A stretch of DNA of 64,000 bases, taken from positions 930,564-994,563 of the forward strand of contig CM060175.1 in NCBI GenBank assembly GCA_030549775.1. The letters are read 5' to 3'. Positions 1 to 12,700 of the stretch are shown here, one piece after another. The notes beneath the pieces are model-generated. The model worked only from the letters and a program-made list of their open reading frames with translations. It ran no database searches and was not told where the DNA came from. The stretch's first letter is position 1; the number at the start of each line of letters is the position of its first letter. The position numbers and the translations under genes are program-made. Source of the stretch: Tamarix chinensis. Taxonomy: Eukaryota > Streptophyta > Magnoliopsida > Caryophyllales > Tamaricaceae.

Positions 1-356
1 ATGAATTTCACCTAATTAATGAACACTTACCTTTTGTTCTCCATCTCTTTATCATTTATATATTGCTTAGGGAATGGTTTATGCACATAATCTTTGTTGT
101 TGCTTTTGATTCCTTTTAATCCATGCACTTGTTTAAGGGGAGCTCTTCCTCATCAAAAGGGTAATGTTTTATCATCTACATTGTTTTTAGGCCCTTTCCA
201 TTCTCACCTCTTGCTGATGTCCAAAAAAGGGGACAGAATTCGAGAGTCTTGTATTAAAAATGTAAAATCGGTAAATTTATAACTATCGTTTTCACTCATT
301 ATTCATTCACATTTACAATTATGCATTTTTTTTGTCATCATCAAAAAGGGAAAGAT
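1..356 (+). mobile_element. 3' end of internal region, copia (SIRE-like) element
   Basis: This is noncoding sequence just upstream of a polypurine tract and LTR. Two purine-rich runs (about 221-235 and 343-355) and the phrase TTGTCATCATCAAAAAGGG are what is normally found between the pol stop codon and the 3' LTR of plant SIRE/Maximus-type copia elements. No reverse transcriptase or integrase reading frame is present because the window starts inside the element. The short open frame at 94-282 has no recognisable domain. Lineage is inferred from the PPT phrase only. Confidence 0.45.
343..355 (+). other. Polypurine tract of copia element
   Basis: AAAAAGGGAAAGA lies directly before TTGTCAACC, where the LTR begins. 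In copia elements this tract primes plus-strand DNA synthesis, and it fixes the LTR start at about 357. It is slightly degraded compared with the usual uninterrupted AAAAAGGGGGAGA. Confidence 0.5.
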
Positions 357-2233
357 TGTCAACCTCAAAGGTTAAGCAATATTATTATACTCGTTTTGAT
401 GATAGCTAATAGATTTTAGTATCTAATTTTCTTGCTTAGATGTGCATATTCAACAAATCAACACATACAAAATGAAGTTAGGCATTTGATATGTCTTAGG
501 TATATTGTAAAGAGTTAAGTTGAGAAATAGTGACATTTCAAACAAAAACTCTTTAAAACTCTTTATTGAAAAATAATTGACTTGATTTCATATTATAAAT
601 CTTTTAAAAGTATTTTATAAACAAATTGATTGGTTCTAGTAAAAAAAAGTCGACTGGTCATCATACTGATTGATTAGTTTAGTTTAAACATAACAATCGG
701 TTGTGGTAAAACTAAGAAGGATATACTAGTGCATAAAATCAATCAATTGGTTTCCTCAAATCAATCGATTGGTTTAGAAATTGATCCACTGGTTTGACAA
801 CCAATCCATGGGTTTCAATCTTATAGAAACCCAGTTCGTCTCTATTTAAACACATTGACTAGTTCAAGCAAATTGATGTCTGGTTAAGAAACCGATTGGC
901 TGGTTTGACCAACCAGTCCATGGGTTTCAACCCTGTAGGAGCCCAATTCATTTTTTTTAACACATTAACTATTTTATTCAAATTGATTGACTGATTTAGC
1001 TAAACCTATTGATTGATTTGACCAAATAGTCCATGGGTCTCAATCTTGGAGAGACATGGTTGCTCTCTATTTAAACACATTGATTAGTTATTACCAAACC
1101 AATTTACTCCTATGACAAACCAATCCATGGGTTTCATTTCTACAGAAACTTGATTTCTCTCTATTTAAACACATCGACTGGTTAGCTAACAAATCGACTA
1201 GTTTCAAAAACCGATCTATGGGTTTCATTTCTGCCGAAACCCAATTTCTCTCTACTTAAATACATCGATTGGATTCTTCAGACCAATTGATTGGTTGAAA
1301 AGTTGATAGATTGATATATAGAACACATTGACCGGTCTCACCATACTAGGACGGTGTTCATATGTGATTTAGGACCATCGATGTATAGTGCCAAACCGAT
1401 AGACTAGTTTTTCCAGAGTGATCGACTAGTTCACATAATGGTAACTTTCTATTTTGGTCAAAACATGAACAATAAACTAGTTGGAACAAACCATTCAAAT
1501 GGTCGTACAACTGATCAACTACTTGCTCCAGACCGATTGACCAGTCAGCATTAAATGCTAATTTTTTTCCCATTGGGCAAAATAGCTTTTTGAAAAATAT
1601 CTAATTCCTATAATTAAGGGTAACCCATATAAATAAGGCCCCTTTTCATTTATTAATTATTTTTTGAGATCATTGATTGTGCAATTACTTTCTTACACTA
1701 AAATCATTCAATTTCTCATTAAATATTCTAAAGTTTCATATTTATGAGTTTTTATTGAAAGGTGTTATTTGATCACTTCTCTTAATTAGAATTGTTCTCA
1801 AATTGTAATATCATATATTACATCTAGCTATATTACATCTCATTCAAAGATCAATACTTTTATATCTTTTATTTGGCGATAAACACTTGTAATCACAACA
1901 AATTTTCAAAAATTAATCAAAGGGGTTAGTGAGTGTTACCTATCATTGTTGAGAGAATTATTTAGTGAATCTAGATAAGATAAATATGTGGAGTTATAAA
2001 TCATCTCTTTAGAGGATAATTGAGATTGTAAGGCTCATAAATTGAGAGAAGAGTGATCATCAATAAAATACATCACTATTTGAAAAATAAAAAAGGGAGA
2101 ACCTTTTGGTAGTGGATGTAAAGAGCAATTCACTCTTGAGCCACTTTACATTATTTGTACATTTTTATTTAGTCATCCCGATTCCACAAAACCCTATTTA
2201 TCCCCCTTCTAGGGTGTTTTCACAGACTGATCA
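357..2233 (+). mobile_element. Copia-type 3' LTR, about 1.9 kb
   Basis: The block starts after the polypurine tract (TGTCAACCTCAAAGG) and ends near ACAGACTGATCA. The last 300 bases include AACCTTTTGGTAGTGGATGT followed by a CCACTTTA stretch and a CCCCTTCTAGGGTGT stretch. The same ordered blocks recur at 6090-6335 in a second copy, so both are LTRs of one family. This copy is about 400 bases longer because of a tandem repeat at 730-1330. The 5' LTR is outside the window, so a target-site duplication cannot be tested. It sits within older gypsy-type LTR sequence that resumes at 2234. Confidence 0.55.
730..1330 (+). repeat. Degenerate tandem repeat of 91-115 bp in copia LTR
   Basis: The phrase CTCTATTTAAACACAT recurs with its CACAT core at about 851, 961, 1076, 1170 and 1261 (spacings 110, 115, 94, 91). 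Each unit also carries CCATGGGTTTCA or a close variant and one or two copies of an AT-rich near-palindrome related to CCAATCGATTGGTTT. The related LTR at 4880-6335 has only a short version (5560-5640), so the array expanded in this copy. Confidence 0.7.
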
Positions 2234-3452
2234 ACGGGTTCAGATAGAGTGTGTTCTTTTATTCTTTTTGGACTTGCTATGCTGTGATACTTTGCATAAT
2301 ACTATAATATGATCCTTAATGATGAAAACATCTATCTTAGCATAAATTAACTAACCTATTGGATGGATTAAAAGGATTAAAATTCATGATATTTTATTAA
2401 GTGCCCTTGGAAGACTTTAATGAGTAAAGTAGAATGAGTATGCTATAATGTTACTTTTGAATCAGATAATCTAAATTTTGTCATAAATATATTACCTTAA
2501 TGGTTTGATTTGAACTTGGCTAAGCACTCATGGAAATACCACCATGTGGTTGGAGGATAATAATGGTTAAGGTGGAATAAGTATGTGGATGTGTTTTTTA
2601 AATGTTGCATAGCCCTTGTTTGATAACATAACCTTAGAAAACGACACATGAATCACTTAAAATGGAAGATAATAAAGTTGTACATGAGTTTGGGTTACTT
2701 GATCCTCAATTAGATACCGGAGGCTAGTCTGCCATAGGGAGTTATTGGTGCCCTTGAGCTTTGCCTTCAAGCAGGATTCTAGTAGATCCTGGTGTCTTAC
2801 CTACTCTAAATGTACTAGGGGTATCAATACTAAAGGGTCTGGTAAGCTAGGTGAGTTATTTAGCTTCAATCAGACTTTGTGCCCATTAGTAGTGACTTAG
2901 CTTCGGTCAAACTTTATGTACTAGATAGAGAATGTATACCTAATTGTATTGCCTAAGCATGATATATGTTTAGTATAATCTCCACATTATGATAAGAACT
3001 TGTATACATGTGACTCTTATTGAGGAGGTAACTTAGCTTACTCAGTATAAAGCATATTAACGTGCTCATTTTTGTAGTTACCCGCTCAATCCCATAAGCA
3101 GAAGACCATATGAAGATTTTTGGGGATAGCTGGTAGTGGTCTTACCTTGTTTTAGGCTTGGAGCTTAAGAGTGTGGATATTTGGAGACTTTTATTTGGTC
3201 CTTAATGGACTAGGGTTTGGGGCTTTATCCTACCTTTGTTTTCTATCATTGTAGTTTTGTATTTCATTTTTACCTTCTTTCATGTATTTAAATATTTTAG
3301 GGATTGTCAAGGTCCTATTTTGCAAATGTTTTTGTTAGTATCTATATAACGTGTTTTTTATGCACTCTACTCTAGTTTTAATTTGTTTGGTTTCTCAATC
3401 TTTTATCTAACATGTGATGGGTGGCTGATGCCTATCTTAAATTAGGTACGAA
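2234..3452 (+). mobile_element. Partial long gypsy-type LTR, plus strand
   Basis: The stretch has no coding frame. The segment 3030-3250 reads CTTACTCAGTATAAAGC, then CCCATAAGCAGAAGACC, then GGTCCTTAATGGACTAGGG. The same order appears in reverse complement at 32080-32290 and 32640-32830 and in looser form at 63190-63270, placing this in the long-LTR family described throughout the window. The expected GGTGTTACA end is missing: the sequence stops about 100 bases short, where the next LTR (3453) begins. The 5' part is cut off by the copia element. Confidence 0.5.
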
Positions 3453-4879
3453 AATAACACCCCATTTTTTCTAGGTCTGTTTAATATTTTTCAACTTTTA
3501 CAATGTTTAAAATAAAATTTTTCAATAGTGAAAAAATAAGGGTATTACTACATCAAATTAAAATTTTCAATACAACTTAACTTCCAAAATATTTACAAAT
3601 AATTACAAGATTCTTAGAGGGAAAAAACTTTAGGAAGCTCTAACTTTTAACCCAAGTCCAAATTATATATGAATTAAGCCATAATACCTACATACAAACA
3701 TATAAACAAGTATAGTATCAGTATGATGACATACTGAGTAAACAACCCAACTTATAGCAATAACATGCACATATATATACTTGCCACAACTGATAAAACA
3801 TGAAGCAAATGCTTAATATAAGATCATGGAAAATGGAAGAATGATCTATGTAGACTAAAAAGAGTAGTAGGAGAACATGTCATAAGGTCAATGTATATTC
3901 CATAGAAAAATATATAATCGAATTAAACCTAAGTTCACAAAAGAAAATGTTGTTTCTATAGAATAATGCAATGAATAAAAGAACATGTTATTGCAGTAGA
4001 CTTATGCCATCGTAGAAAAACATGGACGATAATGAAATTGATGAATTGTAGTTAGATTTTCATTACACGTTCACACAAAGTATCATGTCATATTCACTTG
4101 CACGCCACTATTTACTCTATAATTCCCTTTACATCATTTATTGATTAATATGTAATCATTCCACTTTAATTGATATAACCACTTATTGATCAATTATGCC
4201 AAAAGATATTACATCGTATATTCTAATTCACATTATTACTTATTTCCTTGTAAATGATATTGTAGTTAACTTGTTTCACTAATTCCACTTATTTTAATTA
4301 TCCATTTCCAATACATAATAATTCTCACATTCATAGCATAATATTATCCACCTACAAACTATAATATTATTTATATCTAGGGTTCAATGGATAAGGAACC
4401 CACAACAACACGTTACCTATAGCTTTGCAGCTATGACAAACATTGTGAACTATAACTCTATAGATATAGCCTAAAGAACCAGTTAGGATACCCTAACCTT
4501 TAAGAATAGATATCCTTTCTATAACTTGTAGGTCGCCTATAGAGTAGAGAGAGGCCTCATTGTTGCCCCACTAGTGCAATACATACAAAATCATAGGGAA
4601 TACGTCCACCTCATGAACCTACCTCAGAGGCCATCCTGAGGCCACTCAAGGTGGACTATATACAACCACTAACTATGACCACTAATGTCACCTATAACAC
4701 AATTTCTATAGCCATGAAAACATATTCCATCATATATAACCCATCAATAATGTTCCTGGTAAAATTAAACAAGATTAACAATAAAGAATTTAACCACTTA
4801 CATTCGCATCAACAACTTGATGTTAAACTTATATAGCATAGTAATTTATATAACTTACACAGCATAAATTTTTCCTCAT

Positions 4880-6335
4880 AGGTTAATCAACCTTTACTTT
4901 GATGACAACAAACTTAATTATGAATTTGATAGATCTTGTTAAGAGTGCATGTGTATCATAGCAAAAAGTGAAGTATTAAATACTTAACTAAGTTGATGAA
5001 TGCTAAGGATATAATTTCATAAATAATATCCCAAGTAAAGCCAAAGATTAAAAAGGAGTAAAAAAATAAGACTTTAGCTTCAAGTACTCCAATTTCATAT
5101 GTGTAAATAAACAACCATGAAGGGATAAGTAAGTGTGCTCAAGATACCAAGACTCAAGATTCAATGAGTATGTTACAATCTTAGATTTTATGTACATATG
5201 ATTTACATATTGTGAACTTAGATATTTCAATGATTTTGTATTTCTAATCCTATTTAAAAATCATTTTAAAAGATATTAAAGTGATTTCATGCATAAAAAA
5301 TATTTTAAAGTATTTGTGCAAAAGTTTGTCTTAAATTAGTTTTATTTTAAGTATTCTTCCATATGATTTGACTTGCAAAAATTACTATAAATTCCACAGA
5401 CATTATTTTTGTATGAATAGTAAATTTTTTTTAAAGCTTAAGATGTCTAGTTTTAAGAAAAGGACAATATACAATTTTGAGCTCTGTAGCTTAAGTTATG
5501 GTCTTTTTTTCTTTTTTCTTTTTTGTAAATGTGTGTAGTGCTAAGATCTAATTCCACCAATCAACTAATTCTTAAAACCAATTGACTATATTTTGAAACA
5601 AGTCAACTAGTTTGAATACTGATTGACTAATTTTTGGATTTTTGATACTTTATGCCTGTTGGAATTCAAATGTTAGAGTACTTTTTACACCCAATGACTT
5701 GTTATTATTTTTCTCATCTTTTAGAACTATAAATAATAGTTATTAGACTTCAATAAACATCAATCAAGCTAGTAAAACTCTTCTAAAATCATTATTTTCA
5801 CATCTCTAATACTCAATTTGTTCTTCGTATTTAGCTAGATTACTCATATCCTTATAATTATTATTTCTCTAGCTAGATAAAAATATTCACTAGTGATTAC
5901 TCACATTCATAAGCTACCTGGTGAATATTTTTATTGTATTCATTCAAAATTATTATCTCAAGCACAAGTGAAGAGTTGTGTGTTGTTTAATATTCCTAAG
6001 TGAGGTCATTGAAATTGTAGTTTCATAAACCTAAAGATTATAGTTGTCAAAAGTTTAAATCATCTCCTAGACGATCATTGATATTGTAGGTTCATAAGTA
6101 AAGAGAGTAGTGATGATCATTAAACACCCACTATAAAAAAAAAGGAGATTCAAATCCAAAAGGTAAAACCTTTTGGTAGTGGATGTAGCGAAACTTTGTA
6201 GAGTTTCTTGAACCACTATAAATCACGTGTTTATTATTTTTCATCCTTCTACTTATTTCTTACAAAATTTTAATTTGACATTACTATTCTAAAATACTAC
6301 ATTCACCCCTTCTAGAGTATCCATACAGACTTTCA
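4880..6335 (+). mobile_element. Nested copia-type solo LTR
   Basis: The block starts near AGGTTAATCAACCTTTACTTTGATGACAAC and ends near CATACAGACTTTCA. Its 3' part (6090-6335) matches 2035-2233: a GTTCATAA stretch, then AACCTTTTGGTAGTGGATGTAG, then CCCCTTCTAGAGTATCC. No internal region or polypurine tract flanks it, so it is a solo LTR or a truncated copy. The left border is approximate and no target-site duplication was recognised. It lies inside the 3453-8755 LTR and is therefore younger than it. Confidence 0.5.
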
Positions 6336-7612
6336 ATACAAATACATAACATAATAACTTATATAACATACGTAGCATAATAACTCATAAAATACAACTA
6401 TAAAGAATTATACTTTATATTTGTGAAGAAATACCAGATACCACACCAACAGATCAATACAACTAAAAATGCTAAGATAGGCATATGTTGGAGGCACACA
6501 AACAACACACCTTATCAACAAACTCTACTATGTTCTTAGCATTACCAAATATAAAATACTGCATATCAACACATAAAATTCTATGAACTAGGAGTATAGT
6601 AGGTTGACCTAGCTTCCAAGCTTTCTAGGACAAGAAGAAAGAAAGCCTTAGTTTTGAGATCCACTAATATTCCTTCCTAGATCACTTCTAAAAATAATAG
6701 GACTAAGTTAGAGAAAGCTAATCCAAATATATCATCATAGAAAACAAGTAATTTTTTTTTATTATAAACCACTTATATAATTAGAATTTACTACCCCAAA
6801 ATGTCAAATCAATAAATTTTAGAGAATTGATACAAACGATGAGTTATCAGCACAATTTAATTGATTTTAAATCAAAACTAATTTATTAATAGGTGAAAGA
6901 ATCAAACACAACTAAATTCCATAAAACTAATCCAAAAAAATAGGATTTTAAAGCATAAAATACAAATTCAGACAATTTAAATCATTTAATTGAAATTGAA
7001 GGTATTAAAATACAATTGAGGTCATTTCAAACAATTCTATAAAATAAATTTAAAAACAACTATAAAAATGTAAAATTTTATAATTTCATTTTAAACTAAG
7101 TTTTGGCCCAAAAATGCAATAGGTCAAATTTTATTAATTTGTTTAAAATGATTTTTTAGCGATAAAATTATAACTATTTTATAACATATTGTATACTCAA
7201 TTGATTAAAAATAATAAAAGAAAATTCTAATTTAACAAAATTAGGATTTTTGAGCCTTAACTATGAATTCGATCAAATCTTACTCAATTACTTAAATTGA
7301 TGAGTCAGAAATAAAATTAAAAATATTTTAATACAAATTGTATAATAAATTTAATAAAATAACTCAATTACACAATCTAATTGATATCCACAACAATTTT
7401 AACTTAAAAATCAAATGATGATAAATTTCATACAAATTTCTCAAATTAACAATTCTAAGATTAAACTAAGTAGATTTCAATGTATATTGCATAAACATTT
7501 TATCCAAAATGGTTAATCGGATGATTTAATGTATTCGAACTAAACCGGATCAAAAATATCAAATTCAAGAAATCAACACACACTACGTAATTAACCCATC
7601 CATATCAATCAT

Positions 7613-7645
7613 ACAATATATATATATATATATACACACACACTC
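7613..7645. repeat. (AT)n(AC)n microsatellite
   Basis: An uninterrupted run of TA dinucleotides passes into CACACACAC. It is a simple repeat inside the long LTR. Confidence 0.9.
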
Positions 7646-8989
7646 AATTTAATAACTAATTTAGCTTAATTATAGCTAATTCAAATAATCAAGCTAAAAT
7701 TTAGAAGTTAGGGTTTGGAAAAAATACACCAAAGAATTAAGCCAAAACGAATGAGGTAAAGGAAAGTAGAGCTTCATTGTTGGTTGAAAAATGCTGGTTG
7801 GTGGTTGGCTAGGCTCATGAAGGCTGGATGATGCTGCTGCTCCACTAATACGTTGTTGCTCGCTGTTGTTGACAATGGTGTAGTGGCATCTTGCTGGTGG
7901 CCAACTATGGTGTGGTGGTGAAGTGGTGTTGAGTGAGGAAGGAGAAAGGGAAGGGACTAGGGGAGTTTAGGGTTAGTGTCTAGGAGCACAAAAACAAAAA
8001 GGAAAGAAAGAGAGAAGGGTGAAGGAAAAAAAATAGAGAGGGGGTCTGTTGACTATTCTTTTACAAAATATCTATAATATAATAAATAGGTAATTTTATC
8101 TAAAATTTCTTTAATAATAATTTCTGGGTAAAGATCCAAAAACTAATAAATTTTATTTTAATAAAATATCAAATGAATAAAAATGATTTATATATTTTCA
8201 AAATATCCTCCGTAAACCAAAATAGATGAAAATAAACATTGAAAATGAAATCATAAATAAATTTCAAAAAATTATTTTAGTTTAAATGTTCGAAAGATCT
8301 TATCGACTTTGTAAAAATAAACAGCTTGAAAGATGGAAAATAATGATTTTACTACTTTAAATAAATTTTATAATTTAAAACTCATTGACTAAATATAACC
8401 CTAAAATAAGGTTGTAATTACATGATGAGATTATACTAAAAAACGAATTTAAAATATTAAAAATAAAACATAGAACTAAAATGAAAATATATTTTAAACA
8501 AAAATTGAATCATGTGAATTTATTAAAATCATAGCCATTTATAAAGAATAGTCTGTAATGACAAATGATTAAATGAATTTCAACTTAAATTTGAAACCGA
8601 AAATAAAATTATAAAGCAAATTAAAACATTAACAAACATTTACGAGAAGCACGATTTAAATAAAATAACCTAGTTAAAATATAATTAGAGGTTAAAATCA
8701 TGAATCAACATTGATATTTATAAAAAAATATATTTTTAAGAAGCTAGGTGTTACAGGGCTTCTCCGTCCCTTTGCCTCACTCTAATCCTTCCTCATTTGC
8801 CAATATGTCTTGACATTCATCATTCGACTTGAACACCCGCCTTCCTAGGAACATCACTGAAGCTCAACTAAATCATTTTTGAAGTAAATAATAAATTTCT
8901 TCTTCTTTTACTTTAATTCTACCAACTATGTTGGTTAGAGCCAATAACTTGTTGAATAGGTGCATAACGTTTTATACTGAGGCACTTTA

Positions 8990-11645
8990 TATAGACATCC
9001 ATTTTCCTTCACATCTATATATAAGGGAATTCCTTCAATATTTTTGGCTTAGTCCTACCCAATTCATTCTCAATGCCTGGTAGATGGTGATATACTTTCT
9101 AGATGGATGTTATGTGTTGCAAGTTATACCAATAATGGACCTTTTCAGATGCTTCATCAAATTCTTACGCCACCCATTAGCTCTACGTTTCTACTCCATT
9201 CAGATCAGGGCAAGAATAAATTTATTAAAGAGCCTTGATATTCTATTAAGAACTAAAAGTCACACTACTTTTTCATCTTATATAGTTCTGAGTGGATGCA
9301 ACCCAAGTGAGGCCAGCTCAACTTAGATGTTTGAGAGTGCTAGCCTTTTTCTCTAGAGCTATAAGTCTATATGGAAAAATTTTAAACTGTTGTAGAATAT
9401 GGGCCTATTAAAAATAATGATGAATTCACAAATAATCACATCATCTTTAGAAATATAGGGATAATTTCTAATGTCGGTGAGTAAAATATCTTACTTTTAT
9501 CATTTTTACTCATTCAATGATTTAACCCTTTCATCAGCTTACAAAATCATCTTTCTTACTATTTTTATAGAGTGTAACACATGGAAAGCTCAACAATTTT
9601 TTTTTCTCCCAACTTATCAAAGGTATAAAGAAGCTCACCATCTATCCTCCTTGTAGAGTCTCTATTACCGATGCCACCAAGAAAAAAGTATGAATTCGTA
9701 TGACATTTCAATACTACATTTATCCATAATCATGTTCTAAAACTTATTGCACCCTATTATATGTTCAAGAAAGCAAAAAGGTCACTAAGTAAGGCCTTGA
9801 ATAGATAAAAAGAAAACAAAACCAACTAAGATTAGTAACATTTGTAATTTTACAAAGGCATTAATCATTGGTTAAGTCTTAAGTCCTTTGGTTATATTCA
9901 CAAAATATGTTTTATGTTTGTCATGCCAACCTATTTGATTATTTCTTCTTTATAATTCATTTATACTCTACTAAAGGAAGGCCCATTCAAGGCCATCTCT
10001 AAAGTGTCAACGGCTAAAATGGTTCCTAAATATTTGCCTAGTCAATATAAACCCTCATCAACCCTACTAATTATTAACCTTAGGCTGTCGGCACCAAAAT
10101 AAACAAGAGAGCCTTTCAAATACCTTAGAAATCACTCTATGAAAAAGGTAAAGGGTTGATGAACCTCTCTTTGAGGGAAATTCAACTTCCTTTTATCTAA
10201 GACCTCACTAAAGAGACATTTATACTTGAAGAAGTGGAGAGTGATGAAGAGTAAACAATAGGGAAAGCTAAAAATTATTTAGGGTCCAAGATAATTCACC
10301 TCTCTCATGCAAAGGTAAGCACAAGAACTTATGGTACCTCAAGATCCTCACTAAGATGTTAAGTGTTGGTGGTACCTTTCCTACTGCTGCTAAGTTGGAA
10401 GTCCTAATGCTAGGTTTCTTAGGTTAGATGCTTTCCTTTTGAGGAAATATTTCCTTGAGAGTGGTTCTAAATTATCATTTGAAGATGATGGGGCCACTTT
10501 AACCATTCATGAATGTTAATTCTTTAACTATCATCCAAATGATATTAGGTCTTGAGATGAGTGAGGTCATAATGTTACATTAGGATAGGAAGATTGTCGA
10601 AGACTTGAAGATAAAAACCTTTCTTAGTGTTGATTTGAACCTAACCTTTCATGTATAAAATAAATCCTTACTTTTTATATATAACATTATTAAGGGATTT
10701 AACTTCATTACTTTTCAAGTATTATCTACAACAATTATTTATGAGAAAAAAGATTTTTAACTATTTCTCTTAGAGCGCTAGACATTTCCAACAGGTAAAT
10801 GATGGATATAAGGAACTTTAAAGTGTTCGTTAAACCTTTTAAGCTAAGAAAGAATCCCTCTACTCTAGATGTTTGAAGTGGAGACTCAGAAGAGCAAGCT
10901 AAATTCCATTATACTTTATGCTGATTTTCTCAAAGCTCACGTTGCTAGCTTGGAAATAGAAAAGCAAGCATCCAAAGGTGATATTGAATTATTAGGAGTA
11001 TAAACTCTCCATCTCTAGTCAACTATCTTTTGAGAATAAAAAGTGGCTTGTGAATGTCAAAAAGGTCAAATAATATTCTAATGGACTTAGAACTACCCAT
11101 TAAGAGAAAAAAACTCCTCTTTGACGAGGTGAATGAATAAAAATCTAAGCATTCACAAATAGAACATGCTTTAGACGAGTATTGAGCTAAGAATAAATGA
11201 CTATACAAAGATGTTGATGAGAAGGAGTTGGTTAAGAATAAAGAAATAAAGAATAGTTAGGAACAACTGTATAGGGAGGGAAAAAAAGGATGATCATATA
11301 GAAAAGGCCATTTCCGACACCAAATTGAGGTATACCAGTGATGCTATAGATAAATATTTGGCAAGTGAAGAGTTTTCACATTATGAGACATAGCTTTAAT
11401 CTCAGTGGTACGATTGTAGTACCTCTATGGTATATACCTAGTTTAAAATTTTGGTTGAGTGTGATCAATTAAGGAATCTTGATGACCATGCATATACTGA
11501 TGAGGATTTGGAAGGTATTTCTATTTCTAAAGTTTTTGAGGAGCTTGAGGTTAATAATGAAGAGGAAGACAACTCTTTAGAAACATTGATCTCCCTTTTT
11601 TTTCATAAATGTAATTTATACATATCTTCTTCACATATAAAATGA
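8990..11645 (+). pseudogene. Antisense 3' ORF of Tat element, gypsy-type transposon protein remnant
   Basis: Plus-strand fragments in several frames are recognisable. At about 9010-9330 the order is EFLQYFW, then SPTQFILNAW, then a hydrophobic stretch FLDGCYVLQV, then MDLFRCFIKFLRHP and FYSIQIRAR. This resembles the Pfam family 'Putative gypsy type transposon' (PF04195), which has an xSPxQxxPNAW motif, then a 'LFxxFFxLK' helix, then a 'WKxxFFFV' motif; here WKAQQFFF appears near 9580. The C-terminal part at 10860-11010 (YADFLKAHVASLE) looks like a coiled coil. An acidic tail is open at 11451-11645 (DEDLEGISISK... then EEED). Frequent stops show it is not functional. Function of this protein family is unknown to me. 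Confidence 0.55.
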
Positions 11646-12700
11646 TTTTACTTATTTTCATATACCTTTCTTCACTAATAATTTTCCATCAATGTAAAGA
11701 TAGAAATATAGTTATGATATGAAGACTAGAAGAACTAAAAACTAGAACACCCAAAATACACACGCTTTGAATCTTTATAATACTTTGTTAGTGGCAAACT
11801 AAAGTAGGGTTTGATCTAGAGTAAATGGACCAACCAGACCTTTCAACATGGGCTCAATGGCTTTAACACCTTGGTTAAGGAAGGCATCATTGGAGTGTTC
11901 GCTAATCTAAGCTGAAATGTCATAAGATGTGCCTAATAACTCAATGGCCTTGATACCTCAACCAAGGACATGCTTTCAGAGCCTAGACTTAGTGAATGAC
12001 AATACATTGCTCTTTTATCTCACTAGGTGTGCCCCTTCAGCTTAGTGAATATGAGTAAATCTATCTCTCATCTCTCTAAGAGTACTCATCGTTAATTTTA
12101 GTCTCTTTGAGGGATTAAATATTGAGACTTAAGCTTAGTGAAAATCACCAGGTGTGTGTGTTTTCATTGTCTGATGGCCTATGAGAGGGCTTGTGTATTA
12201 GGACTCAGTATTAGTGAGTGAAAGTTTTTAAGTACTTTCATCTCACTAAGTATAACGATTTTTAGTGCTCTATGACCTTGGTGAGGGTTTATAGATAGAG
12301 ATTTCATGAGCTCCTCTTTGTGAGAGGGATGCCATATTGAATTCTACCGATGCCCTTTTTGCTAAACAGTTACATATTAAAATCTTTAATGGCATATTTT
12401 TTTAGGCTTATATATTGAACTTTGATGACAACCTCTTGATTAAGGGCTTACATATTAAACTTTTGTCAATGACCTCTTTGTTAGATGACTTATGTATTTA
12501 CCACAAATACCATGTTTTGAAAACATTATTCATCAATAAACTTTTATTCCTTTCTTTTCATCATTAAGTCAATAAAAGTAAATGGGTTCAAATGTGACAA
12601 AGATCATCATTAAGTAAAACAAAAATCAATATTATAAATAATTTTTTCCAAATGTCTGGCATTCTAAGAATTTGCCTGATACCTTCTCTCTTCATCATCT
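11646..12700 (+). repeat. Noncoding spacer, left arm of an inverted pair
   Basis: The spacer lies between the antisense ORF and integrase. It matches the reverse complement of about 24900-25640: for example GGCAAACTAAAGTAGGGTTTG here against GGCGAACTAAAGTAAAGTTTG there, and CCAACCAGACCTTTCAACATGG against CCAACCAAACCTCC...ATTGGG. Within it, related phrases built on CACTAGGTGTGCC and CTTAGTGA recur about every 60-100 bases (11880-12330). No open reading frame was recognised. Confidence 0.6.

Larger units (their letters stand above)
3453..8755 (-). mobile_element. Long solo LTR (gypsy-type), about 5.3 kb
   Basis: The right end is TAGGTGTTACA at 8755 and the left end is TAACACCCC at 3455-3463, the mirrored termini typical of this LTR family. 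The first two bases on the left are AA where TG is expected. The box CATACTGAGTAAACAACC (about 3729) is the reverse complement of the family's ACTCAGTA box and sets the orientation. The purine-rich block at 7740-8050 is the counterpart of the pyrimidine-rich blocks in plus-strand copies. No gag or pol reading frame is inside, so it looks like a solo LTR. No matching 5-bp target-site duplication was found, so the exact borders are uncertain. Confidence 0.6.
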
